64,000 nucleotides of DNA from the NCBI GenBank assembly GCA_026120035.1, contig JALRME010000030.1, positions 186,001-250,000 of the forward strand, given 5' to 3'. Source of the DNA: Coleophoma eucalyptorum. Lineage: Eukaryota > Ascomycota > Leotiomycetes > Helotiales > Dermateaceae. Every line of letters starts with the position of its first letter. Within the stretch, counting starts at the first letter, position 1. Positions 50,501 to 62,679 of this stretch are shown here, one piece after another. Made by a program: the position numbers and the translations under genes. The notes under the pieces are model-generated. The model had not been told where the DNA came from. It saw only the letters and a list, made by a program, of their open reading frames with translations, and made no database searches.

Positions 50501-51305
50501 ACTTTTGCGCGAGGAAACACTCCGATTTTCGCGCCCGGAACTTCTAGCAGGTTTTGCTCTGGATTTTGGTGCGACAATAACTTCAGCATCTGGAGATAAC
50601 TTCGCAAAGGGCATCGTAGATGATGGGGCTGGTGCAAGAGAGGAGATTTTGACGTTGGCAGTAGATGTTGGTGAGAGATGTATCGTGAGCGGATGAGGCG
50701 CAACTGGTCCTGTCGAAGGAGCATAACCTGGATTTGGTAAGGCACGTATCTGATTGACCAAGTTAAGCTCTAGGAATGTAGCATGCAATTCTATCATCTC
50801 CCAATCTTCTGGTGTCAATGGCTCGATATTGATCGTGTGCGCTAGCGGAGGGTCAACATGAATGCTGGCCGTGACTTTTTGCCCATCTGACAACCCTAAG
50901 GTCCGCGCAAAAGTAGCATCAATTTCCACCAGCGGTATTTCTTGTTCGCGTCCAGCTGTGTTTCCCCTCGTCCCACTAATCCCATCTCTGCTAACGATAG
51001 GTGCAAGCTTGCGCTTGCTCTGCACGCCGGTCCATCCTACGAATATGGACCTGGAGATCGGCGCCTTGCTTTGAGAGGCATCGGTAGAAGGAGGGTTTGG
51101 AACTCGGTAGTTCAGTTCTACGATTACATTTTGGGCAAGCTGGGGAAGGTCAGGATTTGTAGAGCTGCACTGCCGAAGAACTTACAGTGTTGATATTGAC
51201 GAGCAAGGAGGACAGAGATGATGGTAGATTAACTAAGCAATTCTTCAAATGTACAAGTGAAATCTCAGCAGAAGTTGCTTGACTGCCTCGCCTTGTGGAA
51301 GCCAT
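47552..51305 (-). CDS. PEX1: Peroxisomal AAA ATPase PEX1
   Basis: Two exons, complement of join(47552..51139, 51186..51305), give 1235 residues. The first exon supplies the PEX1 N-terminal domain start (LKNCLVNLPSSL, LLVNINT) and joins to QNVIVELNYRVPNPP in the second. The D1 ATPase has Walker A TGALGSGKSS (about 574) and a Walker B-like VVVLDDLDKL. The D2 ATPase has Walker A YGYPGCGKT (about 901), Walker B VLFFDEFDSIAPKRG (about 959), and the SRH segment ATSRPDLIDPALLRPGRLD. With PEX6 it forms the hexameric unfoldase that pulls ubiquitinated PEX5 from the peroxisome membrane. Length fits the family. Promoter region is shared with MCM7, head-to-head with 399 bp between start codons. Confidence 0.95.
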
Positions 51306-51704
51306 ATCGGAGAAGAAGATACATGGAGAAAGCTGCAGATTCGTAGGTGTAGGTTCGGGTCCCGCGATAGCTTCTGGATCGATGTCGAGTTCAGCCGAGG
51401 TAGGATGTCTAACTATAAGCTAGGCTATTTTCGATCTAGAACTAGATTCGCTAGGGAATCGTTAATTGAATTCGCGTGTCGCGTAACATACGCGCTTTAC
51501 GTGTCGAAAGAAATCCATTCCAATTCTGCCGGTCCCTTGAATGTACAACCACAATCAACATCTTCGATTGCGCCCGCCCGACTTGAGACCGGACTCCCTC
51601 CTGCAACAAGTCTCAGAAGAACGATCGATCAAGGCCGAAGAAAGATCGCCTTTGATAACTCATAAAGACTTCCTCACTCCAAACATTCAGGGGCTTCGAA
51701 CAAG
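51306..51704. other. Divergent intergenic region between PEX1 and MCM7
   Basis: 399 bp containing both promoters. A cluster of CGCG-core words lies at 51473-51494 (separate entry). No gene is supported. Confidence 0.5.
51473..51494. promoter_or_regulatory. Cluster of three ACGCG (MCB-like) cores upstream of MCM7
   Basis: CGCGT at 51473-51477 and 51480-51484, and ACGCG at 51490-51494, three cores within 22 bp and about 210 bp before the MCM7 start codon. In yeasts, ACGCGT boxes bound by MBF drive G1/S expression of MCM and other replication genes. None of the three is a full ACGCGT palindrome, so binding is inference. Confidence 0.4.
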
Positions 51705-54368
51705 ATGGCACTTCCACAGATGAGACCGCCCGTCAGTTACGAGGACCAACAGAGTAAGGAGACTTGATGGGATACAATGTGCAAAGTGCTTACTCTTCTT
51801 AGCTGGCTTCGAAGATTTTCTGCGATCCTTCAAGACTTCTCCAAAGTCTACGGTCGCCATCGCAAACGCTCTAGGGGACATGAATATTGATGAGGACGAT
51901 TTCAGCGACGAATACGACTTTATGGATGATGATGAAGGAGCAGAAGGAGCAGAATCGCGACGAAGGGAGAGAGCTGAGGCGAACAAGCCTAAGCTGAAGT
52001 ATATGGATATTCTGCAAAAGGTGGCCGATAGACTTGAGGATGAAATCACGATTGAATTGGATGATCTGGCGAAGGTAACTCTCCTGTGCTTCAGGACTGA
52101 CGCGGATTACTGACATTCTGGGCGCAGTACGACGAAGTTTTAAATGAAAACCAAACCCCACAGAAGCTGGTAGAGTCCATTGAGAACAATGCTAAGCACT
52201 ATCTGGAGATCATGTCAAGAGCAGTGGACAGTGTTATGCCAGCAGTTACGAGAGAGATCACGTAAGATGACCTTACTTTAAGGTAGAAATTGAACTGACC
52301 ATCCGCAGCTATAAAGATGACGTTCTCGATATTCTGATGTCGCAACGGACAAATCGCAACAACTATGTCGGCCAGCTGTCAGAAGTTGACCCTACAAACA
52401 GCCCAGATTTTTTCCCTGCAGAGCTTACCCGACGATATACTCTGAATTTCAAGCCAAGGACGCAAGGTGACAACGTTCCCAAAGCATTGGCAGTTCGACA
52501 GGTACGAGGTGAACATCTTGGTCATTTGATTACCGTCCGAGGTATCACCACACGAGTCTCAGATGTTAAGCCAGTTGTTGAGGTCAATGCCTATGTTTGC
52601 GACCGCTGCGGTTGCGAAATTTTCCAGCCTGTTGGTACAAAAACCTTCGGACCACTCACTGAATGTCCGTCAGAAGACTGTACGACCAATCAAACCAAGG
52701 GTCAATTGCACCACTCCACCCGTGCTTCAAAATTCCTCGCCTTCCAAGAAATTAAGATCCAAGAAATGGCTGAACAGGTTCCGGTTGGCCACATCCCAAG
52801 AATGCTTACCATTCTCTGTCACGGTGCACTTGTCCGAAAGATCAACCCCGGAGACGTTGTCGACGTAGCAGGAATCTTTCTTCCAACGCCTTATACTGGG
52901 TTCAAGGCCATCAAAGCTGGTCTATTGACTGATACTTATCTAGAAGCTCAGCATGTGACTCAGCACAAGAAAGCGTATGAAGATCTTGCGGTCGACAACC
53001 GGGTGTTCAAGCGCATCGATCAGTACAGAGCCTCCGGCCATGTCTACGAATATTTGGCTAAATCAATTGCTCCTGAAATCTACGGCCACTTGGATGTTAA
53101 GAAAGCACTTCTTTTGTTGCTTGTTGGTGGACCCAGCAAAGTTATGGGCGATGGCATGAGGATTCGTGGTGATATCAATATTTGCTTGATGGGTGATCCT
53201 GGTGTGGCCAAATCTCAATTACTCAAGTACATCACTAAAGTCGCTCCTCGTGGAGTGTATACCACTGGCCGTGGAAGCAGTGGAGTTGGTCTCACCGCAG
53301 CTGTCATGAAGGATCCAGTTACCGATGAGATGATCTTGGAAGGCGGTGCCTTAGTCCTCGCGGACAATGGTATCTGTTGTATCGATGAGTTTGATAAGAT
53401 GGATGATACAGACCGTACCGCTATTCATGAAGTCATGGAACAACAGACTATCTCTATCTCCAAGGCTGGTATTTCCACAACGTTGAACGCCCGAACGTCA
53501 ATTCTCGCAGCCGCAAATCCTCTATACGGCCGTTACAATCCACGCATCTCTCCAGTTGAGAACATCAATCTTCCTGCTGCTCTTCTATCTCGTTTCGATA
53601 TTTTGTTTTTGATTCTCGATACCCCAACTCGCGAAAACGATGCCATGCTTGCACGTCACGTCACATATGTCCACATGAACAATAAACATCCAGATACCGA
53701 TGGTGTTGTATTCACACCTGATGAAGTCCGCCAATACGTTGCTCAAGCACGTACTTTCCGACCGACCGTACCGCAAGTGGTCTCCGAATATATGGTGAAA
53801 GCATATGTCAAGATGCGAGAACAACAGTCTCGAGACGAGAAGAACAAGAAGCAGTTCACTCACACATCTCCTCGAGCGCTGCTTGGTGTTCTCCGTCTTT
53901 CGCAAGCACTTGCACGTCTTCGGTTTTCTGAAGAAGTTGTTCAAGATGATGTGGATGAAGCACTTCGACTGGTCGAGGCCAGCAAGGAGAGTTTGTATGC
54001 TGAAGATGCAGGTTACAAGAAGGACCACAGCCCTAGCAGCAGAATCTACAACATGGTGCGGGCTATTGCCGATTCTGGCGCCTGTAAGCCAGACGATTAC
54101 GATGAGGACGATGAAGATGCAGGCATGGAACTGTCAATGAAAGAGGTGGAGAAGCGCGTTCTTGCCAAGGGATTTACCAAGGATCAATGGCAAAATGCTC
54201 TTTTGGAGTACACTGAGCTCGATGTAAGTTCTACATGTATCAAAATCATGATGTCTGGGCTAATATTATTTCTAGGTCTGGCAAACAGCTGGCAACGGCA
54301 CACGTCTCATTTTCATCGTCTCTGAGGCCGCACATATGGCAAGAGATGCCGACCTGGAGATGGAGTAG
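51705..54368 (+). CDS. MCM7: DNA replication licensing factor MCM7
   Basis: Five exons: 51705..51753, 51803..52074, 52128..52261, 52309..54223 and 54276..54368; 820 residues, introns 47-53 bp. The N-terminal domain includes a zinc finger (CDRCGCEIF then ECPSEDC, about 249-280). The AAA+ core has Walker [10 protein letters not shown] (about 447), Walker [12 protein letters not shown] (about 510) and the arginine finger LLSRFDILF (about 578). [10 protein letters not shown] and the [15 protein letters not shown] segment separate it from other MCM paralogues and match MCM7. It is one of six subunits of the MCM2-7 replicative helicase. The last exon, [13 protein letters not shown] onward, gives the winged-helix end. 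The middle of the C-terminal part has an acidic stretch ([11 protein letters not shown]). Confidence 0.97.
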
Positions 54369-57220
54369 ATTGTGGAGGAATTTGCGGTTAGAATTGAGAC
54401 AATTTGGTGTTTTCGTTGGCGTTTGAAAGGCATCTGAGTACTTTCAGAATTTCGTGCTGAAGGAAATGGCGTTTGGATCTGAGATATCTTGACTGTTGTA
54501 TTAGCCAAAGACCACGGAGACAAGCTAATGCTAAATATCCAAAAGGGATATGTTCCCCTTTGCCTTTTGGCCCGTTCACCCTGTTCTGAGGATGCACATG
54601 AGTCGTAATTGGCCGAGGCCTCCAAAACTGGCATCTAATGGATCCAGATCTTAGAACCTACATGCAAATCATCCAAGTGACAGCTGCAGGTACCCAAACC
54701 GTTGGTTCGGGTAACAGACCTGTTCAAATATCCTTGTGAGATGCAAGGCTCCATTGAAGGGCAACGCCTCATCCAACCTACATCTAGGGATGGCATTCGC
54801 TTCTGTAGCTAGGCATATCCTGGACATTATATCGTGATATCAAATGACCATCTCAAATCCGTAAAAAGAAATACGGTTTATTGCTTGGTGGAATAATCGA
54901 AAATACGTCGCATCAGTGGTCAAAGGGTTAACCTCTCGGAGATTTCCAGTGTCGTACTGAGAAGAGCATTAGTCTGGATTGTTACAAGCTGCGTTCAAGT
55001 TTTTTCTTCTTCTTTTCTCTCTAGTTCGGTTCTTGGGTCTGCATCCGGCATCGTATACCAATATATTCTTAGGTACCTTAGTCATGAACGATCAATTTCT
55101 CGGAGCTTTGCTGCGCCTGGACGGAATCCTCTTGGCTAGGTTACTGCAAATTGCGTGTGACGATCTCATGCAGCTCGTGGTACAGTAATGGTCCGGGTCC
55201 GCTGCAATCCTCTCGATCTTCAACTCGTACGGGCATTGTACAGTAGCGAGCTTATCTCAACGTCAACTCTAAATGCTCGTCCAGCTCGACCCGGTCTTGA
55301 AAGTGCAGTGCGGTGTGCAAAGCAAGAATAAATAAACAAGTAGTCTAGAAGGAATTATGCAGTGTGTCAGTTAAAGTGACATTCCTCTCATCCACTTTTC
55401 TCCCCAGAGTCCCACCAAAGCCACGACGAAGACGACGAAAGCACCCACCGCCCATTCTTTTTGCTACTCGGTTTGCCGCCAATGGCAGAAGCAAAATGCG
55501 TAGCCCTTGTCAGCTGACCCGTGGTTGTTCGTGAGGTGCCTGAACCATCCCGTTTCTAGCAAGGCGTGCGTCTGGGTTCGGAATTGGGAGCGAAGCGGGA
55601 GGGCGGACTGAGGCAGAGATGGGAGGGGAGGGGAGGGGATTGTGTATTGGCATTTGGCATTGGAACGCGGAAATATGATGGGAAATAAGCCAAGCTGCCA
55701 ATGATACGCTGGAAGCTGAACGCCCGTCAATGGGTTCAATTCCAGCACCCGCCCAACACAATACGAGCGAGATCACGGCGGCCCCTGTCATGGATCTGAT
55801 CGGTACTTGAGGCAGGAACCCGGCCGGCGCTTGGTGGTTCCCGTTTCCGTTGCAGCGCAGTCCAGCAGGACAGTAGTAGGACTGGTACAGTAGTGCAGCC
55901 AGTCAGTCGTGTGCAGATCAATTTGGACTCCCAAGCCAGCCCCAAGTCAAGCGCAAGTCAGCGTCACCATCCCTCCTCAGCACGCAGCACTCAGTACTCT
56001 CACACCGCTCGCAGCCCTGCCGAACTTACGACTTAACCCTACCTGCTCTGTCCTGCCCTGTCCTGTCCTGCCCTTCGCTTCCCTTCCCTTCCCTCCTCCC
56101 CTCCCCCTCCCCTCCCCTTGTCCAAGCATCCTGCGCCGTAAGGTACACGAGACATCTAGCAGCACTTACTCAACCTTGGCCCCTTCCGTGTGCAACCAAA
56201 GAGCACCCTCAAACAAATACTGGCCGTCAAGCCAAGGCAAGGCAGAACAAAGACACCTGCCCATCAAAGAAAAAGCCCGCACGGTCTCGGGTCTTCTTCA
56301 ACCACCACCCTCTGTCTGTCTGTCCCTGATTTCAACAAGCGGCGGGAATTGTCTACCGTCCATCGTCCATCGTCCACCGTCTGTTGTCCCATCGCCCATC
56401 CGCTCATCGCCCGTCCTTGTCTGGTTCTGGTACGTGCCCGGCGTCTAGTTCCTAGTGCCACCCTGCAACCTCCGTAATCTGCGGACCTCTCCCAGTCTAC
56501 TCCGTACTCAGCCCAAGCCCAAACCCTGGTCAACGACAATTCTGCATAACATTCCACACCACTTTCGCATACGACAACACGTTTCAAGAATCTTCCTTCC
56601 CAGTACAAGCACAAGCACAAACACAAGCACAAACACAAGCACAAGCACAAGCACAAGCGCAAGCACAAAGCAAAAGCAAAGCCCAAGCCCCCAGGAATGA
56701 ATTGTTTGCCTTTTGCAAAGCGGCGTCTCTGAGTAAAAGCTTCACCCCGAAATCTTAATGCAGGGGCCGTCGACGTCCTTGTCGAACCTAACCGGGCAAA
56801 GCAACAGACAAAACACGTCCATCGCCGCCGGCTTAGGGTGCACACTCACCACTCCGGTCCATGTTTCTGACCTGGCCTGACCGAGTACTGACCTGTTCCT
56901 GTTCCTGTTTCTGTCTGCCTGCTGCCCTGCCTTGCGCTTCGTCGTTCCTAGCGGCCTGCTCTCCTCCCCTCCTCCGCCCGCACGTACCACGTCTAATCTC
57001 TCTCTCTGTGCCCGACAAACGATTCTATCTTTGTCTGATACACATTAGGTACGGTACCTGACGCCCTGAAGGCTGTGCACTCCAAGCAGCCCTCATCTTC
57101 CTCCTCATGCAGCCCAAAGCCTGAGTCTGCGTCTAAGCTGCTAGCAAAAGGAAGCACTGCTGTGGAAGGAAGACACAAAGAACCAGGGGCAAACGAGAGA
57201 GGCTGCAAGAGTGAGAGAGC
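54369..57220. other. Long intergenic region upstream of the RhoGAP gene
   Basis: About 2.85 kb without a supported gene. The 3' half is low complexity: polypyrimidine blocks at about 56080-56120 and a hexamer repeat at 56604-56668. Long open stretches there come from this biased composition. It likely contains a long promoter and leader for the RhoGAP gene; an upstream intron in the leader cannot be excluded. Confidence 0.5.
56604..56668. repeat. Tandem hexamer repeat ACAAGC/ACAAAC
   Basis: About eleven head-to-tail copies of ACAAGC with ACAAAC variants and one GCAAGC-type change. It lies about 550 bp before the RhoGAP start codon, probably in its promoter or leader. Confidence 0.8.
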
Positions 57221-59384
57221 ATGAGCATGCTAACACAACCAGGGGCAATGGCTAGCCGCAAACCCGTCCCTGAGCCACTGACCCTCGACGGCATCCCCAA
57301 TGCTCCAGGAGAAGACACTCAGAGTCCAGCGCCACTATCGGCCAAGTCTCCTCGATCTCCTCTGTCCCCCTTCCGGCCCTTTACATCGTCGTCTTCGAGG
57401 AAACCAGGACAAGGAGACGCCGACTCGCAACTTATGCAAGAAGCCGACCCGCAGAAACAGATCCCCGTATCGCAGGCCGTACCTGCTCCCCCCAAATCAC
57501 GTCTGGCATCAATTTCAACTGCAAGCGGTGAAAGTCACCCTCCTCCCCAACCTCGACGACCATCAAGAGCTGGGTTCTTCTCGAATTATAAGGCCTCCAA
57601 AACTGCGAATCGCTTAAACGCCGCTGAGACTGCCAGAATCGCTGAGGAAAACATGTCCCGCGACACAGACCGCCCTACAATGTCAGGGAAGGTCTCGTCA
57701 CAAGATGCTAAGCAGGGTAAGACCAATGTTTCGACCTCCAGCCATCATCAGATGTTAGGACTAACCGGTGGCAAAAGACAAACCCATTTCCAGAAGACCT
57801 GTTGGCGGCCCCTCGCAATCAGATGTGTCGCTAGCTTCTACCACAGACAACACGACCACTACTGCCGCAACGACTTCGGGGAAGGATAAGAAGCACAAGG
57901 GGAAGCCGTTCAGTCTTCTCGGACGATCTAGATCCGTACGTGATGAGAAGGATGAGCAGAGTCCAGGAGATCCTAACCAGAACAAGAGCTCCGAATCCGA
58001 AAGAGAACGATCGAACTCGCAGCGAGCAGCACCTCAACCACCACAGCAAATAGATCAACAACAACTTAGAGAAGTAATGGGTTCCAACGTGCGCCAGCGG
58101 TCCGAAGATCGCGTGCCGACGGCGGCGAGAGATGCAAAGGAAGCGAAGGAGAATGTCAAGTCGCAACCACTGTCTTCGAGTGTCCGATCAGAAACCTCCT
58201 CTCGTGCTAGATCAAATACCCCTCAAAGTGGTGGACATACATTTTTTGGTAATGCGAAGAGTTTTGCTTCCAAGGGGGCTGGCGCTCTAAGCAAGGGCTT
58301 GTTTGGTAAAGGAGAACGAAGGGACAGCACGACAAAGAAGGAGCCCACAGTAGATGATGAACATTATCAACTCAAGGTTATGAACTTACCACTAGTTCAG
58401 CAGACCCGGATAACGAGAATATCAAAGCGATTGGAAGACTCGAGGGACAAGACAGAGTTCTGGATGCCTGCTTTTCCATGGCGAGCTATCGACTATCTGA
58501 ACTATAAGGGCAGTGATGTGGAGGGATTGTATCGAGTTCCTGGGAGTGGTCCCCAGATTAAGAGATGGCAAAGGAGATTCGATGAGGGTAAGTATTCATG
58601 AGAGAATACAATTCATTGGCTAATCGAAGTAGAACTGGACATCGATCTTTTCGAGGAACCAGACCTCTACGATATCAACATCATCGGCTCTATGCTCAAG
58701 GCCTGGATGCGCGAGCTACCCGATGAACTCTTTCCCAAATCATCCCAAGACAAGATCGCTAAAGAATGTGCTGGTGCCACTGAAGTCCCTCAATTGCTTA
58801 TTGACGAACTTTCCAACCTTTCTCCGTTCAATTATTACCTCCTATTCGCTATTACTTGCCATCTTTCGTTACTACTAGCGCATACGGAAAAGAACAAGAT
58901 GGACTTTCGAAATCTTTGTATCTGTTTCCAACCTTGTATGAAGATAGATCTCTTCTGTTTCAACTTCCTAGTCAACCATTGGAGAGACTGCTGGAAAGGT
59001 TGCAAGACTGAGAACTTCTATACTGAGCAAGAGTATCAGTTATTCGAGCCAGATCCACCATCCACTGCTGAGGAACGCAGCAGTGTAGCGGTTGATGAAG
59101 AACGAAATGTTTCGAGCAGTGATAGCAGCAAACCTTCTAGCGTCAGTGTAGATCCACAGGGCAGCACTTCGACGACTCGAAATGACTCCAAGTCAAGCTC
59201 GAAGTCTGCGGGGAGTAAGGAGACAACAAAAAAGAAGCTGCCGCTAAGTCCAAGTACGGGCAGCACAGCATCTAGCAACACTGTCAGCACAACTCTGGTG
59301 GTTCAAGATAACACCCCTCCAAGGAAGAGTGCTGACATGCGCCCTTTAAGCCCCATCAAGCCATTGAGCCCAATTGGCCTCTGA
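57221..59384 (+). CDS. RhoGAP domain protein
   Basis: Three exons, 57221..57716, 57778..58587 and 58633..59384, give 685 residues. The first ~370 residues are disordered and rich in Ser, Pro, Lys and Gln. The RhoGAP domain runs from about 395 to 610: GLYRVPGSG holds the arginine finger, followed across the second intron by DIDLFEEPDLYDINIIGSML, LKAWMRELPDELFP, NLCICFQP. The C-terminal ~110 residues are again Ser-rich, ending in two PLSPI-type motifs. The protein would stimulate GTP hydrolysis by a Rho GTPase; it resembles the Sac7/Bag7-like fungal group, which acts on Rho1, but that choice is inference. First intron acceptor is GCAAAAG with a CTAAC branch site 14 nt upstream. Start could be the first Met or the Met two codons later. 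Confidence 0.9.
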
Positions 59385-60338
59385 AGAATCGAGATTTCCC
59401 TTAAATACGAGGTCTTATCAACAAATTGTAAGACTTAATGATTTCAAGCTACATATTCCGACCAGCACTTCGCCAAGCTTGACTTGCTCTCATACAGAGA
59501 ACATCCTTGCACTTCACGAAAGACCACGGCATTTACGAGACCATATCCTCAACTCTCAGAAACAGTATCAGTATCATTTTCGACCCCGCAATAGTTCGGC
59601 GGTCTGAAGAACATGTCATGTCAACTTTCATCTAGGATGGGCGGCTAGCGACTATAAATTGGCATTTTCGGCTTCATACCTCTTATGATTTTCTTTACAG
59701 GCATGCAAAGAAGCGCAGCAGGATGGATGTGTTCTTGAACAACAGATGGAGAGGATAAAATACTCCCACAGCTTTGGCTTTTTTCTGCGTTTCGATTTTC
59801 TTGAGATTTTCCTGCTGTTGTTGCAATACCCCCGAGCGTAACGCTAGCATTCATCGACAAAACGAAATTTTGGTGTTTAGGTCCACTGCGCGCGTTTCCT
59901 TTTTCCGCTACTTGCGAGCTGTGGTGGCAGTGTCTAACGACGGATGGTTGGATGATCAAATTCATTGGATCAAGCCATTTTTCTATCCCTGTGTAAAGGC
60001 GCTAGAGGAGGCTGCGATGATGAGGTTTGAAAGATATCCTGTAAGATTATGGTGGAAGATGGATGAATGGAGGGCCTCGTTGCAAAACTGATGCGAGCAT
60101 AGGCACTCTGTAGAGGCCCTATATAGATGACGCGAATGCGAATGATGAAATGAGATTTGATACTTTGAGTCCCCACTGTGGCACAATTGAGTCATTTGAG
60201 TCTCTTGCATGAGAGCTTGGATTTCCCTTAGAAAAAGGTTCCCGAACGCCTTTTACAACCCCAGCCAAACGCCATACGAATGCACTGCAAGCAAGCACCT
60301 TTCCCGTCTTTCTCCAACCAAGATTACAACCCTTCCAA
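59385..60338. other. Convergent intergenic region
   Basis: About 0.95 kb between the 3' ends of the RhoGAP gene and RRS1. No gene, RNA or repeat is supported. Confidence 0.5.
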
Positions 60339-60994
60339 TCACTTGCCTCCATTCTTCCTCGATTTTCGTTCGTTTGCCCTCTGCATGCGCTCATTCCTCC
60401 TGACCTTTTCCTTTCGCTCTCTTCTTCCATCGCCCTGTCTCTCCGTGCCCTCTTTCCTCTCAGCCTCTTTTCTTGGATCAACCTCCACAATCCAGTCGTT
60501 CTCTCCGGCTTTGTTAGCGCCTTTGTATCCCCATTTTGGTACCCATTCTCCGGTGTTATCGTCATAAACCCTAAGCAGATGAAATTAGTACATGCGCAAA
60601 TCAAACACACAACTCAGCTCAGAGTGACGAACATCTTCTTCTTCTGTTCCGCCGTCTTGCCCTTAATCCCCTTCTTGGCCGCAAACTTCTCCCATGTCGT
60701 TTGCGCTTTGGGAGGTGGCAGTGGCTTCTCGCGGGGTAGTCGAGTGTTGATCTCTGGCAAGCTGAGCAGCACGCCGCTTGGTGTGCTCTGGATCGGACAG
60801 GTGGACAGCAGTTGGTTCAGCAGCGCTTGGGCGCCGTCTCGCGCGGTTGCTGCGAGGTCGTCCTCCAAATTGTCCTTGCTGCTGATTAGGAGCGGGTTGG
60901 GATCCTCGGCCATCAAGAGCCCCAGGTCGAAAGTGTAGGGTGTGGGCTTTTGCACCACAACGGGCAATTTGGAAGGGCCTTGGACTTCAGCCAT
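60339..60994 (-). CDS. RRS1: Ribosome biogenesis regulatory protein RRS1
   Basis: Two exons, complement of join(60339..60570, 60633..60994), give 197 residues. N-terminal PTPYTFDLGLLMAEDPNPL and LPREKPLPPPKAQTTWEKFA are the family signature; the second exon continues with MVYDDNTGEWVPKWGYKG and NDWIVEVDP, then a strongly basic tail (RRERKEKVRRNER). Rrs1 works with Rpf2 to bring the 5S RNP (5S rRNA, uL5, uL18) into pre-60S particles in the nucleolus. The donor is GTTCGT, unusual, but it is the phase that restores the conserved Met-Val-Tyr-Asp join. The frame stays open upstream to a Met at 61204, which would add 70 residues and run into the mS29 leader on the other strand; the start at 60994 fits the family length. 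Confidence 0.93.
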
Positions 60995-61234
60995 TTTGGA
61001 CGTAGAATTGGGATTGTTGTGTTGTGGTGGTAGGGTGTTGATGTCTAGGTTGGTATGTACGTCGGAGGGACTTGCGTGAAGTTCTATCTTCAACTTTTTT
61101 GATGGATCTATGTCTTGGCGCGGCCGCTTCTTAGCGCGTGTGGCATCCGCAAGCTTCGAGATTCTCGAATTCGACATGCCATCTCGTGCGCAGCCGTGTA
61201 CCACTCTGGAATTGAACGTCCCACCACTATCAAC
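60995..61234. promoter_or_regulatory. Shared divergent promoter region of RRS1 and mS29
   Basis: Only 240 bp separate the preferred start codons of the two genes. Both frames are open outward through this interval, so transcripts may overlap. No TATA box is obvious. Confidence 0.5.
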
Positions 61235-62679
61235 ATGGCCTCGACAGGATGTTGGAAATGCCTCCTACGGCCTTCCGTCCCAGCTTCCCGGCCCATCATC
61301 GTCAATGCCTCTGCATCCTTCTCCACGACGACAACCCTGAAGGGGAATCCGCCCAAGAAAAAGACTGGTGCTGCTGCTAGAGCCGTCAAGCCGCATCAGC
61401 GTGCTGGTTCTTCATTGAAGATCAAGAAGAAGGCCTATGTCAAGCCAGCTGGTAGACCACCGATGCCAGGAGAGAGAAAGGCCATGCGTAAGCGCATCGT
61501 GCTGTCCAATACCAACGCCCTCGAGGTGCCTTTGTCGGATCTTAGTAAGGATAACTTGCTGGATGAGACACTTGTAGGCAAAGTTTCCGGGTTGCCTGAC
61601 GCCGTCGTCGACCAATTGAGAGCTGTGGAAGCTTTCAAAATTACGCAGGGCTGGGGGCTGTTTAGAAGGCCCGCTATCTTGGTTAGGGAGGATAGTGTCA
61701 GGATTGCGAAGATGTTGGAGTCTGCTGCAGCAAAAAAGGAGACCTGTAGGGTTCTGTTGGATGGGCAAAGGGGTGCAGGAAAGAGCATGCTTGTTGTTCA
61801 TGCTCTGGCAGGTGCCTTCTTGAAGGAATGGATTGTGATTAATATTCCAGAGGGTGAGTGACTTGGCCTTGTTGATTGATTCGCTCTAACTTGCTGCAAG
61901 CCCAGGAACTCACCACCGCTTCTACCGACTACTCTCCTATACCAAACACCACACCTCAGCTCTACTCCCAAAATGCCTATGTAGCAAACCTCCTTTCGCA
62001 AATTGGCAAGGCCAACAATGCCATCCTCTCCAAATTGTCGATGTCCATGGAGCATAAAGACTCCCCAATTCCACTACAGAAAGATATCACTCTCGCACGT
62101 CTAGTGGAGCTAGGAGCACGAGATCCTGACGTAGCATGGCCACTATTCAACATCTTCTGGCGCGAAATAACGGCCGCTGATCGACCACCGGTCATGATGG
62201 CTATGGACGGCCTCAGCTATTTCATGCAATACTCCGATTACCGCAACCCAGACTTCGACCTCATCCACGCACATGATTTAGCTCTTGTTAAGCATCTCAT
62301 GGATCACCTCTCCGGCTCCACCAAACTCCCTAATGGCGGTGTCGTCCTCGGCGCCATGAACCGTTCTCACGCACCCAAATCTCTTGCGACCGACTTGGCC
62401 ATCACACAGGCGGAAGACCGTCAATCGGGCCGTCCTCGCACCAGAGCAGACCCATTTAAGAAATACGATGACCGATCCCTTAAGGTTCTCAACGACGTGC
62501 AGGTCTTGCGCCTCCAGGGACTGAGTCGCCAGGAAGCAAGAGGACTCATGGAGTACTGGGCCAGCAGTGGAGTGATGCGTACGGTTGTCGATGAGAAGAC
62601 TGTTGCAGAGAAGTGGGCGCTTTCTGGAAATGGAATTGTGGGAGAAATTGAGAGAGGAGTGCTTAGGATGCGGATATGA
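61235..62679 (+). CDS. RSM23: Mitochondrial small ribosomal subunit protein mS29 (DAP3/Rsm23)
   Basis: Two exons, 61235..61853 and 61901..62679, give 465 residues. The N-terminal ~45 residues (MASTGCWKCLLRPSV, FSTTTT) look like a mitochondrial targeting sequence. The P-loop GQRGAGKSM lies near 172-180, followed by WIVINIPEAQELTTASTDY across the 47 bp intron and MMAMDGLSYFMQYSDYRNPDF, matching the DAP3 GTP-binding core. It sits in the head of the mitochondrial small subunit. The intron acceptor is TGCAAG rather than the CAG four bases later, because only this phase gives PEAQEL. An in-frame Met at 61115 would add 40 residues without a better targeting signal, so the later start is preferred. 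Confidence 0.92.

Noticed and set aside
51340..51380. B-box-like string ggttcgggtccc
   Set aside because: No A box or cloverleaf arms around it; it lies in the PEX1-MCM7 promoter interval.
56264..56845. Open reading stretch of 193 codons on the minus strand
   Set aside because: Its composition mirrors the hexamer repeat and pyrimidine-rich DNA; no domain-like sequence.
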